Assembly (NCBI RefSeq): GCF_022398475.1
Contig: NZ_JAKEVM010000020.1
Span: 1 to 45,040 of the forward strand
Reading direction: 5' to 3'
DNA length: 45,040 nucleotides
Source: Pseudoalteromonas shioyasakiensis
GTDB taxonomy: Bacteria; Pseudomonadota; Gammaproteobacteria; Enterobacterales; Alteromonadaceae
Shown here: positions 27,639 through 36,187 of the stretch, in pieces
Layout of the letters: the number at the start of each line of letters is the position of its first letter
Position numbering within the stretch: position 1 is the stretch's first letter
Made by a program: the position numbers and the translations under genes
Notes under the pieces: generated by a model
What the model was told of the DNA's origin: nothing
What the model saw: only the letters and a program-made list of their open reading frames with translations
Database searches by the model: none

Positions 27639-28991
27639 TTATAAACGCGATACATCATTGAACAAAGCGAAACATGTTAAAAACAGAAGCAGCAAGGCCC
27701 CCACTTTAAAACCAAATTCTTGCGTCTTTTCAGAGACCGGCTTTTTGCGAAAAAGTTCAATTATGTAATACATTAAGTGCCCACCATCTAGCACTGGCAG
27801 CGGTAATAAGTTAAATACGCCAAGGTTTACACTAATTAATGCTAAAAAGCTTAAAAATGCAACCAAGCCATAGCTTACGCTAGTTCCCGCGCCAACTGCA
27901 ATGCCCACCGGGCCACTTAAATTTTTAACCGACACCTGACCGGTAATTAAATTACCAATCATGTCAAAACTAAGGGTAATTAAACGCCATGTTTCTTGTA
28001 TGCCCAGCACAATACTATCGACAGGGCCATAATGTCTAGTTTCAATATAGTTTTCTGGCCATGGCTCAACCACTGGAGACACACCTAAAAAGCCCTGAGC
28101 AACGCCCGCATCATTGGTTCTGCTTTGTGGCGTCACTGACAGCTCTTTTATACTATCTTGCCTTTGTACACTAAATTGTAAGGATTTGTTAGGTGATTGC
28201 TGAATTAGTGAAACTAACTGGGTCCAACTGCTGATATTTTCACCATTTACAGCAAGAATTTTGTCTTTAATCTGTAAGCCTGCAGCTTCTGCCGCCGAGC
28301 CTTTACTGATCATTGCCACTTCTAAAAGTGCTTTAGGACGAAACGGCACAATGCCAATCGAGGTTAATGGTGGTACGTCTTGTTGATCTAATTTCCAACC
28401 ATCTAAGTTAAGAGTACGCACATGCTTTTGATAATTCTGATCACGAAGCGTTACCACAACACTTTGCTCACCTAAGCGGCTCATTAGCGAGAATGTTGCA
28501 TCTTGCCAAGTATTGATATCGTCTTCACCAATTTTAATAATTTGCTGATTTGGCTGAATATTAGCAGCTGCGGCACGGCTGCCTTGAGACACCTCACCCA
28601 CCACAGGTTTTAATGACTGAACGCCGACCATATACATTACAGCAAGGGCAAAAATAGCGAATAAAAAGTTTGCCATCGGGCCAGCAGCCACAATCGCAAT
28701 ACGTGCTTTTACTGATTTAGCATTAAATGATAAATGTCGCTGCTCTGGCGGGACTTCGTCAACACGCTCATCAAGCATTTTGACATAACCACCTAGTGGG
28801 ATTGCTGCAATCACATATTCGGTTTGCTGTTTGTCGTACCACTTGATCAACGGCTTACCAAAGCCAATTGAAAAACGCAGCACTTTCACGCCGGCTTTTC
28901 GCGCAACCCAGAAATGACCATATTCATGCACAGTCACTAAAATACCCAGAGCAAGAATAAATGAGCCAAGATTCCAGAAAAAATCAAACAT
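27639..28991 (-). CDS. rseP: RIP metalloprotease RseP
   Basis: Site-2 intramembrane zinc protease that cuts the anti-sigma factor RseA after DegS, releasing sigma E during envelope stress. The zinc motif H22-E-Y-G-H26 lies in the first transmembrane helix. Two PDZ domains follow in the periplasmic loop (VGEVSQGSRAAAANI and AMISKGSAAEAAGLQIKDKILAV), and the last catalytic segment is LLPLPVLDGGHLMYYII near the C-terminus. The length of 450 matches E. coli. The ATG is one base after the dxr stop, so it is translated in series with it. Confidence 0.98.
   Translation of the reverse strand: MFDFFWNLGSFILALGILVTVHEYGHFWVARKAGVKVLRFSIGFGKPLIKWYDKQQTEYVIAAIPLGGYVKMLDERVDEVPPEQRHLSFNAKSVKARIAIVAAGPMANFLFAIFALAVMYMVGVQSLKPVVGEVSQGSRAAAANIQPNQQIIKIGEDDINTWQDATFSLMSRLGEQSVVVTLRDQNYQKHVRTLNLDGWKLDQQDVPPLTSIGIVPFRPKALLEVAMISKGSAAEAAGLQIKDKILAVNGENISSWTQLVSLIQQSPNKSLQFSVQRQDSIKELSVTPQSRTNDAGVAQGFLGVSPVVEPWPENYIETRHYGPVDSIVLGIQETWRLITLSFDMIGNLITGQVSVKNLSGPVGIAVGAGTSVSYGLVAFLSFLALISVNLGVFNLLPLPVLDGGHLMYYIIELFRKKPVSEKTQEFGFKVGALLLLFLTCFALFNDVSRL
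27732..27758 (-). promoter_or_regulatory. Possible sigma E promoter for bamA inside rseP
   Basis: On the minus strand GAACTT is followed after 16 bp by TCTCTGA, similar to the sigma E pattern (GAACTT, about 16 bp, TCTGA). It lies about 200 bp before the bamA start. The motif also encodes conserved residues of RseP, so it could be coincidental. Confidence 0.25.
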
Positions 28992-28992
28992 G

Positions 28993-30192
28993 CTAGTTGA
29001 TGCCTCTTTTTAAAAACTCAGTCGCTTTTACACGTGCAGCTTGGTCGCAAGCTAAAATCTCATCGAGGGTCTGCACGTTGATATTTTGTGTTGCATTAAG
29101 CGTTTCAGCGTTAACTCGATAAATATCTGTAAAGCCGATTTGACCATTTAGAAATGCTGCAACCGCTATTTCATTCGCCGCATTTACTGTGGTGGTTGCA
29201 CCTTGCCCCATTTCACACGCATCAATGGCAAGTTTTAAATTAGGGTAACGAGCATAATCTGGTTTAGTGAAAGTAAAATCTGCCATTTGTGAAAAATCGA
29301 GCGGTTTTACACCCGCATCGACACGCTCAGGAAAAGCTAAAGCATGAGCAATTGGTGTGCGCATATCTGGATTGCCCATTTGCGCAAGCACTGAGCCATC
29401 TTGATATTGCACCATAGAGTGAATAATACTTTGTGGGTGGATCACCACTTCAATATCACTGGCACAGCAGTTAAACAGCCACTTGGCTTCTATAAACTCT
29501 AGGCCTTTATTCATCATAGTCGCTGAGTCGACAGAAATCTTTTGTCCCATTGACCAGTTTGGATGTGCCACTGCTTCTGCAACAGTCACTGATGGTAGTG
29601 TCGATAAATCACGTTTTAAGAAAGGACCACCAGAACCTGTAAGCAAGATTTTACTCACGCCATTGTCGGCAAGTAGGCCAGATGCATTTTGTAATGATGC
29701 TGGCATACATTGGAAAATCGCATTATGTTCGCTATCGATAGGCAGTAAAGTGGCGCCATGTTGTTTTACTTTATCAATAAACAACTGACCCGACATAACT
29801 AGCGACTCTTTATTCGCTAGCAACACTTTTTTGCCTGCTTCAACTGCACTTAGAGTCGGTAACAGACCCGCTGCACCTACTATCGCCGACATCACTGCAT
29901 CAACATCGGTATGTGCAGCAAGCTCACACATCGCATCAACACCTGCTAGCACCTGTGTGTTACACGAGCTATTTGCAAGTAAATTTGATAGCGCACTAGC
30001 GGCTTGTTGATCAGCCATTACAGCAAACTTAGGCTGATGTGCGACACACAGTTCAGCCATTTGCTCGGCATTTTTACCCGCCGCTAAAGCAAAAACCGCA
30101 AAGCGCTCTGGGTTTCTAGAAACAACATCTAAGGTGCTTAAACCGATTGAACCAGTTGCGCCCAGTACGACAAGTTGCTCTACTTTGCTCAT
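28993..30192 (-). CDS. dxr: 1-deoxy-D-xylulose 5-phosphate reductoisomerase
   Basis: Makes 2-C-methyl-D-erythritol 4-phosphate with NADPH, the committed step of the MEP isoprenoid pathway that feeds undecaprenyl phosphate and quinones. The NADPH-binding motif [15 protein letters not shown] is at the N-terminus; the acidic metal site ([15 protein letters not shown]) and the flexible substrate loop ([23 protein letters not shown]) are intact. I start at the ATG overlapping the cdsA stop (ATGA), giving [14 protein letters not shown] and 399 residues; upstream in-frame codons lie inside cdsA. Confidence 0.97.
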   Translation of the reverse strand: MSKVEQLVVLGATGSIGLSTLDVVSRNPERFAVFALAAGKNAEQMAELCVAHQPKFAVMADQQAASALSNLLANSSCNTQVLAGVDAMCELAAHTDVDAVMSAIVGAAGLLPTLSAVEAGKKVLLANKESLVMSGQLFIDKVKQHGATLLPIDSEHNAIFQCMPASLQNASGLLADNGVSKILLTGSGGPFLKRDLSTLPSVTVAEAVAHPNWSMGQKISVDSATMMNKGLEFIEAKWLFNCCASDIEVVIHPQSIIHSMVQYQDGSVLAQMGNPDMRTPIAHALAFPERVDAGVKPLDFSQMADFTFTKPDYARYPNLKLAIDACEMGQGATTTVNAANEIAVAAFLNGQIGFTDIYRVNAETLNATQNINVQTLDEILACDQAARVKATEFLKRGIN

Positions 30193-31055
30193 AAACTCAG
30201 TGTCCATGCGTAGCAAAGTACAAAGATTGGCGCAGCTGCGGTTAAGCTATCGATACGATCTAAAATACCGCCATGACCTGGTAAACATGAACCGCTGTCT
30301 TTCAAGCCAACTTCACGTTTAAACATACTTTCGAGTAAATCGCCTACCGCTGAGAATAACGCGATAAATGCCGTCATCACGGCATAGATTGGCCAAACAC
30401 TCATATCAACATTAGTGAAATGGCAAAAGGCTAAAACAAAAACAACCGAAGCCACTACACCACCTAATAAACCTTCAATTGTTTTATTGGGACTTACCTT
30501 TGGCATTAGTTTACGTTTACCTAAGTTCTTACCAGTAAAGTAAGCACCAATATCTGCGCTCCACACAATACCAAGTACAACTAAAATTAACATTGAACCA
30601 AAGTGAGTAGATTCGCCATAACCTGCGCTACGTAGTGTATTTAGTGCAAGCCAAAGTGGCACTAGCGTTAAAAAGCCTGCAATCGCACGCATTACAATGC
30701 CTTCATTCCAAGCCTTTGCCATAGCTGGGTAGCGCCAAACTAAATAAGTTGCCACAATCCACCATGCAAATGACAAGGTAAATAGGTAGTTTGCATCACC
30801 CACTAATTGACCATTTTGCCAAAGTGATTCAATGGGCCAATGCCAGTTCAGTAATGCCAAAAATGCAGCCGTTGCTGCAACAAATCCAAAACGTTTAACT
30901 TTATCGCATAGGCCCATAAATGCAGACCACTCCCATGCACCGAGTAAAACAATACCGGCGGCGATATAACTAAATAGTGTTAATGGGGTATAAAAAACCA
31001 AAATAAGTGCAAGTGGTGCCAACACGAGCGAGGTTAAAATTCGTTGTTTTAGCAA
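30189..31055 (-). CDS. cdsA: Phosphatidate cytidylyltransferase
   Basis: Integral inner-membrane enzyme forming CDP-diacylglycerol from phosphatidate and CTP, the branch point to all major phospholipids. About seven to eight transmembrane helices are visible. The family signature lies near the C-terminus ([20 protein letters not shown] ... [13 protein letters not shown]), with the earlier [12 protein letters not shown] motif. The preferred start is TTG 31055, giving [12 protein letters not shown] like E. coli MLKYRLISA; it has GAAGGT 7 nt upstream. The TTG at 31070 has no ribosome binding site. The gene follows uppS by 22 bp. Confidence 0.95.
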   Translation of the reverse strand: MLKQRILTSLVLAPLALILVFYTPLTLFSYIAAGIVLLGAWEWSAFMGLCDKVKRFGFVAATAAFLALLNWHWPIESLWQNGQLVGDANYLFTLSFAWWIVATYLVWRYPAMAKAWNEGIVMRAIAGFLTLVPLWLALNTLRSAGYGESTHFGSMLILVVLGIVWSADIGAYFTGKNLGKRKLMPKVSPNKTIEGLLGGVVASVVFVLAFCHFTNVDMSVWPIYAVMTAFIALFSAVGDLLESMFKREVGLKDSGSCLPGHGGILDRIDSLTAAAPIFVLCYAWTLSL

Positions 31056-31077
31056 TGTGTGTACCTTCAACTAGTAA

Positions 31078-31839
31078 TTAGGTCTCGGCGAGTAATTGTT
31101 TTATTTGTTCGCCTGTACAACCAAATCGTCGCTCTCTGGCAACGTAACATGCGATAGCGTCAGCAAATGCAGCTTCATTGAAGTCTGGCCAAAGCGTATC
31201 GGTAAAGTAAAGCTCAGCATAAGCCGCTTGCCATAAAAGGAAGTTACTGATGCGTAAATCTCCACCGGTGCGGATCATTAAATCAAGCTCACCTTGGTCG
31301 GCCATACTCATTTGTTCAGCCATTAGCTCTTCAGTAATATCTTCTGCGGCCATTTCACCGGCTGCGACTTTTTTCGCAAGCGTTGTTGCGGCGTTAGTAA
31401 TATCCCAACGTCCACCATAATTAGCTGCCACGTTTAACTGTAGACCCGTATTATTACGAGTTAATTCATGGGCTGCATCAACTTTATTGCGCAAACCTTC
31501 TGAAAAGCGTGATAAATCACCAATTATGTTTAGCTTTACATTATTTTTATGAAGTTTTTTAACTTCTTTGCCCAGTACAAATAAAAATAGCTCCATGAGC
31601 GTATTTACTTCGTCTTCTGGACGTCGCCAATTTTCGCTACTAAATGCGAATAGTGTTAACGACTGTATACCTAAGCGAGTACAAAATTGCACTGATTGAC
31701 GAACCGCATCAACGCCCTTTTTGTGCCCATAAACACGTGGGCGATTTTTCGCTTGTGCCCAACGTCCGTTGCCATCCATGATTATAGCGACATGCTTAGG
31801 CAAACTTTGCTGGGAAATTTTATCAGCGTTAAGAACCAT
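31078..31839 (-). CDS. uppS: Undecaprenyl diphosphate synthase
   Basis: cis-Prenyltransferase that adds eight isopentenyl units to farnesyl-PP, giving the C55 carrier for peptidoglycan and O-antigen. The motif [13 protein letters not shown] contains the catalytic Asp22; [11 protein letters not shown] and [19 protein letters not shown] are the other conserved blocks. Starting at ATG 31839 gives 253 residues, the same as E. coli. Upstream in-frame codons run back into the frr terminator hairpin and are unlikely. The ribosome binding site is weak (GGAA, far upstream). Confidence 0.96.
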   Translation of the reverse strand: MVLNADKISQQSLPKHVAIIMDGNGRWAQAKNRPRVYGHKKGVDAVRQSVQFCTRLGIQSLTLFAFSSENWRRPEDEVNTLMELFLFVLGKEVKKLHKNNVKLNIIGDLSRFSEGLRNKVDAAHELTRNNTGLQLNVAANYGGRWDITNAATTLAKKVAAGEMAAEDITEELMAEQMSMADQGELDLMIRTGGDLRISNFLLWQAAYAELYFTDTLWPDFNEAAFADAIACYVARERRFGCTGEQIKQLLAET

Positions 31840-31857
31840 AAATATCGAGTATTCCAT

Positions 31858-31893
31858 AAAAAAACGCCGTCTAGTATACCCTAGACGGCGTTT
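31858..31893 (-). terminator. Strong intrinsic terminator between frr and uppS
   Basis: Thirteen-bp perfect stem (AAACGCCGTCTAG / CTAGACGGCGTTT) with a 6-nt loop, followed on the minus strand by an unbroken T-run. It ends the pyrH-frr transcript only about 20 bp before the uppS ATG; a TATACT box spans its loop. Confidence 0.9.
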
Positions 31894-31961
31894 CAAAACT
31901 AATAAATTTAGTTGCGCCTGTTTACTTGCAGAATCAATGTCTGAAAGATAAACAGCAGCGA

Positions 31962-32519
31962 TTAGATTTCCATTAACTCAGCTTCTTTTGCAGCTAGTTG
32001 TGCGTCCATCTCTTTGATGAACTTATCAGTAAGCTTTTGGATCTCGTCTTCTGCTTGACGTGCTTCATCTTCAGAAATGTCTTTTTCTTTCAATAAGCTC
32101 TTAATGTCGCCATTTGCGTCACGACGGATGTTACGTACAGCAACACGGCCGCTTTCAACTTCACCACGTACGATTTTAATCAGGTCTTTACGACGCTCTT
32201 CTGTTAGTGGAGGAAGTGGAACACGAATAACAGTGCCTGCAGACATTGGGTTTAAACCTAAATCTGAAGCCATAATCGCTTTTTCTACTGCTTGAGCTAG
32301 TGACTTATCGAACACGCTAATTGCAAGTGTACGTGAGTCTTCAATTGTTACGTTAGCAACTTGGTTTAATGGTGTGTCTGCACCGTAGTAAGACACTTGA
32401 ATACCGTCAAGTAATGCAGGGTGCGCACGGCCTGTGCGAATTTTAGATAATTGACTGCCTAGTGCCGCAACACTTTTTTGCATACGTTCTGACGCATCTT
32501 TTTTGATATCGTTAATCAC
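31962..32519 (-). CDS. frr: Ribosome recycling factor
   Basis: Splits post-termination ribosomes together with EF-G. The 185-residue protein shows the family pattern: N-terminal helix [17 protein letters not shown], the [13 protein letters not shown] segment, and the C-terminal three-helix bundle rich in charged residues. The start is GTG with AGGAT about 7 nt upstream. It follows pyrH by 14 bp and is ended by the strong terminator at 31858-31893. Confidence 0.98.
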   Translation of the reverse strand: MINDIKKDASERMQKSVAALGSQLSKIRTGRAHPALLDGIQVSYYGADTPLNQVANVTIEDSRTLAISVFDKSLAQAVEKAIMASDLGLNPMSAGTVIRVPLPPLTEERRKDLIKIVRGEVESGRVAVRNIRRDANGDIKSLLKEKDISEDEARQAEDEIQKLTDKFIKEMDAQLAAKEAELMEI

Positions 32520-32533
32520 GGTTCAATCCTAAT

Positions 32534-33283
32534 CTATTTGCTAGTTTCATCTGAGGCTTGTGAAGAGATAAGCGTTCCTTCATCTTCGCCCATAATAACA
32601 CGCTTAAGCGCGCCTGATTTATTCATGTTAAATACGCTTAATGGCATGTTGTGGTCACGCGCCAGCGTAAATGCAGCTAAATCCATAACCTTAAGCTCTT
32701 TATCAATGATTTCATTGTAGCTTAAGTGGCGATATAGTGTAGCGTCTGGGTTTTTCACTGGGTCATCAGAGTAAACACCATCCACTTTAGTCGCTTTGAT
32801 TACAGTATCTGCTTCAATTTCAATACCACGTAAACACGCTGCTGAGTCAGTCGTGAAGAATGGGTTACCTGTACCCGCTGAGAAAATTACAACGCGGCCA
32901 GATTTTAATAGGCTGATAGCTTCTGCCCAGTTGTAAGCATCACACACACCGTTAAGTGGGATAGCAGACATTAAACGACAATTTACAAATGCACGGTGCA
33001 GTGCATCACGCATTGCTAAACCATTCATTACAGTCGCAAGCATACCCATGTGGTCGCCAACTACGCGGTTCATACCCGCTTCTGCTAATGAACCACCACG
33101 CAAGAAGTTACCGCCACCGATAACTAAACCTACTTCTACGTCGAGCTCTACAAGTTCTTTAATTTCTTGAGCCATACGGTCAAGTACTTTTGGGTCGATG
33201 CCGAAGCCTTCGTCTCCCATTAATGCTTCACCGCTAAGTTTAAGAAGAACACGTCTAAAAATAGGTTTACGATTGATAGTCAT
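32534..33283 (-). CDS. pyrH: UMP kinase
   Basis: Hexameric bacterial UMP kinase of the amino-acid kinase fold, phosphorylating UMP to UDP for nucleic acid and cell-wall sugar synthesis; allosterically controlled by GTP and UTP in relatives. [26 protein letters not shown] and the substrate region [19 protein letters not shown] are conserved. I start at ATG 33283 ([11 protein letters not shown], 249 residues); the longer in-frame extension runs into the tsf terminator. A possible promoter overlaps that terminator. Confidence 0.97.
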   Translation of the reverse strand: MTINRKPIFRRVLLKLSGEALMGDEGFGIDPKVLDRMAQEIKELVELDVEVGLVIGGGNFLRGGSLAEAGMNRVVGDHMGMLATVMNGLAMRDALHRAFVNCRLMSAIPLNGVCDAYNWAEAISLLKSGRVVIFSAGTGNPFFTTDSAACLRGIEIEADTVIKATKVDGVYSDDPVKNPDATLYRHLSYNEIIDKELKVMDLAAFTLARDHNMPLSVFNMNKSGALKRVIMGEDEGTLISSQASDETSK

Positions 33284-33314
33284 AATATTTGGGCCAGCCT
33301 TAGTAATGAGATAA

Positions 33315-33356
33315 AAAATAACCGCGCTATGGTTACACATAAAACGCGGTTATTTT
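33315..33356 (-). terminator. Terminator of rpsB-tsf
   Basis: Twelve-bp stem AAAATAACCGCG / CGCGGTTATTTT with an 18-nt loop. On the minus strand it ends in TTATTTTTTAT. It lies about 80 bp after the tsf stop and 32 bp before the pyrH ATG. Confidence 0.75.
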
Positions 33357-33380
33357 AAAGAATTTTCATCAGTGACGCAA
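33352..33380 (-). promoter_or_regulatory. Possible pyrH promoter overlapping the tsf terminator
   Basis: On the minus strand TTGCGT is followed after exactly 17 bp by TAAAAT. The -10 box forms the outer part of the terminator's first arm, so a transcript starting here would lack the complete hairpin and escape termination. Confidence 0.4.
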
Positions 33381-33434
33381 AAGCTAATAGCAGATTAATT
33401 TCATCTTATTGCCCTACGTCACTAAGTTAGAAAA

Positions 33435-34286
33435 TTACTCGCCTTTTGCAGCAGCGATTTGAGCAGCTACTTCAGCAGCGAAGTCTTCTTCTTTACGCTC
33501 GATACCTTCACCAACTTCTAAACGGATGAAGTTAGAAACAGTTGCGCCTTTCTCTTTAAGAATTTCGCCAACTGATTTTTTAGGTTCCATGATGAAAGCT
33601 TGACCAGTAAGAGAGATCTCACCAGTGAATTTCTTCATACGACCGATAACCATTTTCTCAGCGATTTCAGCAGGCTTGCCTTCGTTCATCGCGATATCGA
33701 TTTGAACTGCTTTTTCTTTTTCAACAACGTCAGCTGGTACGTCTTCTGGGTTTACGAACTCAGGCTTAGACGCAGCTACGTGCATAGCAACTTGCTTAAG
33801 TGTTTCTTCGTCAGCTTCACCAACTACAACAACACCGATACGGTCGCCGTGGCGGTAAGAAGAAAGCTTGTCACCGTCGATGTACTCAACGCGACGAACG
33901 TTGATGTTTTCACCGATTTTAGCAACTAGAGCAACACGAGTTTCTTCGAATTGTGCTTTAAGTGCTTCGATGTCTGCTTTAGTTTCTGCAGCAGCGTCAA
34001 GAACTTGGTTAGCGAAACCAAGGAAGTTAGCGTCTTTAGCAACGAAGTCAGTTTGACAGTTAACTTCAAGAAGTGCAGCGAAACCGTTACCTTCTTTGAT
34101 TAAGATTGTACCTTCAGCAGCGATGTTACCTGCTTTTTTAGCAGCCTTTGCAGCACCGCTCTTACGCATGTTTTCGATCGCTAACTCGATGTCACCGTTA
34201 GTTTCAGTTAACGCTTTTTTACAATCCATCATGCCAGCGCCAGTACGCTCGCGTAATTCTTTAACTAGGGCAGCAGTTACAGCCAT
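33435..34286 (-). CDS. tsf: Elongation factor Ts
   Basis: Guanine nucleotide exchange factor that regenerates EF-Tu-GTP. The N-terminal UBA-like part ([24 protein letters not shown]) and the exchange-critical TDFVAKD loop are present. The 283 residues equal the usual length. GAGGAT precedes the ATG. It follows rpsB by about 100 bp, with a hairpin in the gap, the same pair arrangement as in E. coli. Confidence 0.98.
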   Translation of the reverse strand: MAVTAALVKELRERTGAGMMDCKKALTETNGDIELAIENMRKSGAAKAAKKAGNIAAEGTILIKEGNGFAALLEVNCQTDFVAKDANFLGFANQVLDAAAETKADIEALKAQFEETRVALVAKIGENINVRRVEYIDGDKLSSYRHGDRIGVVVVGEADEETLKQVAMHVAASKPEFVNPEDVPADVVEKEKAVQIDIAMNEGKPAEIAEKMVIGRMKKFTGEISLTGQAFIMEPKKSVGEILKEKGATVSNFIRLEVGEGIERKEEDFAAEVAAQIAAAKGE

Positions 34287-34347
34287 TAGAATATCCTCAA
34301 TTGAATTCTGTTATAGGGAAGCGGTATAGGCCGCTTAACAAGAATAA

Positions 34348-34378
34348 CAAGTCTTCACCTTAAATAGATGAAGACTTG
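34348..34378 (-). terminator. rpsB-tsf intercistronic hairpin (possible attenuator)
   Basis: Perfect 10-bp stem CAAGTCTTCA / TGAAGACTTG with an 11-nt loop, followed on the minus strand by TTATTC only. A second small hairpin (AAGCGG / CCGCTT) lies at 34319-34336. Without a full U-tract it probably gives partial termination or RNA stabilisation, fitting lower tsf than rpsB output. Confidence 0.5.
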
Positions 34379-34389
34379 ATGACAGCTAA

Positions 34390-35118
34390 TTACTCAGCTT
34401 CTACGAAGTCGTCTTTCTCAGCTTGAGCAACGATGTTGTTCTCACGACCTTCAGTGATCGCAGCTGATACAGCGCCTGTGTAAAGTTGGATAGCACGGAT
34501 CGCATCGTCGTTACCAGGTACGATGTAATCAACACCGTCTGGGTTAGAGTTAGTATCAACGATAGCAACAACTGGAATACCTAGGTTGTTAGCTTCACGG
34601 ATAGCGATGTGCTCGTGGTCTGCATCGATAACGAAAAGCGCGTCAGGAAGACCGCCCATGTCTTTGATACCACCAAGGCTCTTTTCAAGCTTTTCCATTT
34701 CACGAGTAAGCATTAACGCTTCTTTCTTAGTTAATTTCTCGAAAGTACCGTCTTGGCTTTGCGCTTCAAGGTCTTTAAGACGCTTGATTGATTGACGAAC
34801 TGTTTTCCAGTTAGTCAACATACCACCTAACCAACGGTGGTTTACGTAGAACTGCTCGCTTTGGATCGCTGCTTCTTTAACTGCTTCGCTTGCTGCGCGC
34901 TTAGTACCAACGAAAAGTACTTTACCTTTGTTAGAAGCTGCGTTCGATAAGAACTTAAGTGCTTCGTTGAACATTGGTACAGTTTGCTCTAGGTTGATGA
35001 TATGAACACGGTTACGAGCGCCGAAGATGAAAGGCTTCATCTTAGGGTTCCAGTAACGTGCCTGGTGACCAAAGTGAACACCAGCTTGAAGCATATCGCG
35101 CATTGAAACGTTTGCCAT
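34390..35118 (-). CDS. rpsB: 30S ribosomal protein S2
   Basis: Large primary 30S protein needed for S1 binding. [23 protein letters not shown] at the start, the S2 signature [25 protein letters not shown] and 242 residues are diagnostic. GAGGAT lies 8 nt before the ATG. It is first in the rpsB-tsf unit, with a leader of roughly 180 nt that could mediate S2 autoregulation as known for E. coli. Confidence 0.99.
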   Translation of the reverse strand: MANVSMRDMLQAGVHFGHQARYWNPKMKPFIFGARNRVHIINLEQTVPMFNEALKFLSNAASNKGKVLFVGTKRAASEAVKEAAIQSEQFYVNHRWLGGMLTNWKTVRQSIKRLKDLEAQSQDGTFEKLTKKEALMLTREMEKLEKSLGGIKDMGGLPDALFVIDADHEHIAIREANNLGIPVVAIVDTNSNPDGVDYIVPGNDDAIRAIQLYTGAVSAAITEGRENNIVAQAEKDDFVEAE

Positions 35119-35296
35119 TTGTATAATCCTCTATAATTTAGGGTTAGGCCTCCACATATCCCATAGCACCAACACCGTAGTTAAATTGTAACTTAAGTGC
35201 ACCCAAGTGTATGTGACGATACGTGTGTGTGTTAAAATAAAATTGTGTTTGCCTTAAATACAAAAAATCAGTTAAGAATTTATTTGTAAAAAGACG
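35119..35296 (-). promoter_or_regulatory. rpsB 5' leader, candidate S2 autoregulatory RNA
   Basis: The predicted transcript start near 35296 leaves about 178 nt before the rpsB ATG, with no coding capacity. In E. coli and relatives ribosomal protein S2 represses its own mRNA through such a leader. I did not fold it, so the structural match is unverified. Confidence 0.4.
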
Positions 35297-35302
35297 GCGC
35301 GC

Positions 35303-35331
35303 TTTATACCATATTAAAATTGAAAACTCAA
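35303..35331 (-). promoter_or_regulatory. Sigma70 promoter of rpsB-tsf
   Basis: TTGAGT and TATAAA are 17 bp apart on the minus strand, followed by the GC-rich discriminator GCGCGCC typical of ppGpp-controlled ribosomal promoters. Confidence 0.75.
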
Positions 35332-35335
35332 CGTC

Positions 35336-35356
35336 TAGTGCAAAATTTGTGCACTA
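35336..35356. promoter_or_regulatory. Palindromic site TAGTGCA-N7-TGCACTA between rpsB and map
   Basis: Perfect 7-bp arms 7 bp apart, just upstream of the rpsB -35 box and 34 bp before the map ATG. Position suits a regulator acting on either divergent gene; none is identified. Confidence 0.35.
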
Positions 35357-35389
35357 AAAACTGACCTGAAAAACAACTTTGGAGCCTCA

Positions 35390-36175
35390 ATGAGTGCTGT
35401 GATCAAGACCCCTGAAGAAATCGAAAAAATGCGTGTTGCCGGGCGCTTAGCCGCCGAGGTACTAGAAATGATAGAACCGCATGTGGTGCCAGGTGTAACC
35501 ACAGATGAACTAAATACAATTTGTCATGATTATATTGTTAATGTTCAAGATGCTATTCCAGCACCGCTTAATTATCACGGTTTCCCAAAATCAATTTGCA
35601 CCTCTGTGAACCATGTAATTTGTCACGGTATTCCAAATGACAAACCACTTAAAGAAGGCGATAGCGTAAATATCGACGTAACTGTGATCAAAGATGGCTA
35701 TCACGGTGATACATCGAAGATGTTCCACGTTGGTACGCCTAACATTCAAGGCAAGCGTCTTGCTGATATCACACAAGAAAGCCTTTACCTTGCGATTAAA
35801 ATGGTAAAACCAGGCGTACGCTTAGGTGATATTGGTGCTGCAATTCAAAAATACGCAGAGGGCTTTAGCTATTCAATCGTTCGTGAATATTGTGGTCACG
35901 GCATTGGTGCTGAGTTCCACGAAGAGCCACAAGTAATGCACTATGGTAAAGCAGGTACTGGCGAAGTATTAAAAGCAGGTATGTGCTTAACAATCGAGCC
36001 TATGGTTAATGCTGGTAAACGCCAATGTAAGCTACTAAAAGACAACTGGACTGTCGTAACAAAAGACCGTTCACTGTCTGCACAGTGGGAACATACACTG
36101 TTAGTGACTGAAAATGGTGTTGAAATTTTAACGCTCCGATCAGATGATACTATTGACAGGATCATCGAACACTAG
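35390..36175 (+). CDS. map: Methionine aminopeptidase, type I
   Basis: Removes the initiator Met from nascent proteins; dimetal enzyme of the pita-bread fold. The ligands appear in order: NIDVTVIKDGYHGDTSKMF (two Asp), GHGIGAEFHEEP (His, Glu region), TIEPMVN (Glu), and SAQWEHTLLVT (Glu). With 261 residues it is the short type I form without an N-terminal extension. TTTGGAG lies 6-7 nt upstream. It is divergent from rpsB and followed by glnD after 12 bp, the same map-glnD-dapD order as E. coli. Confidence 0.98.
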   Translation: MSAVIKTPEEIEKMRVAGRLAAEVLEMIEPHVVPGVTTDELNTICHDYIVNVQDAIPAPLNYHGFPKSICTSVNHVICHGIPNDKPLKEGDSVNIDVTVIKDGYHGDTSKMFHVGTPNIQGKRLADITQESLYLAIKMVKPGVRLGDIGAAIQKYAEGFSYSIVREYCGHGIGAEFHEEPQVMHYGKAGTGEVLKAGMCLTIEPMVNAGKRQCKLLKDNWTVVTKDRSLSAQWEHTLLVTENGVEILTLRSDDTIDRIIEH

Positions 36176-36187
36176 GAGCCAGCCCCA

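Noticed and set aside
31870..31880. TATACT in the frr terminator loop as the uppS promoter
   Set aside because: No acceptable -35 hexamer at 16-18 bp; kept only as a remark.
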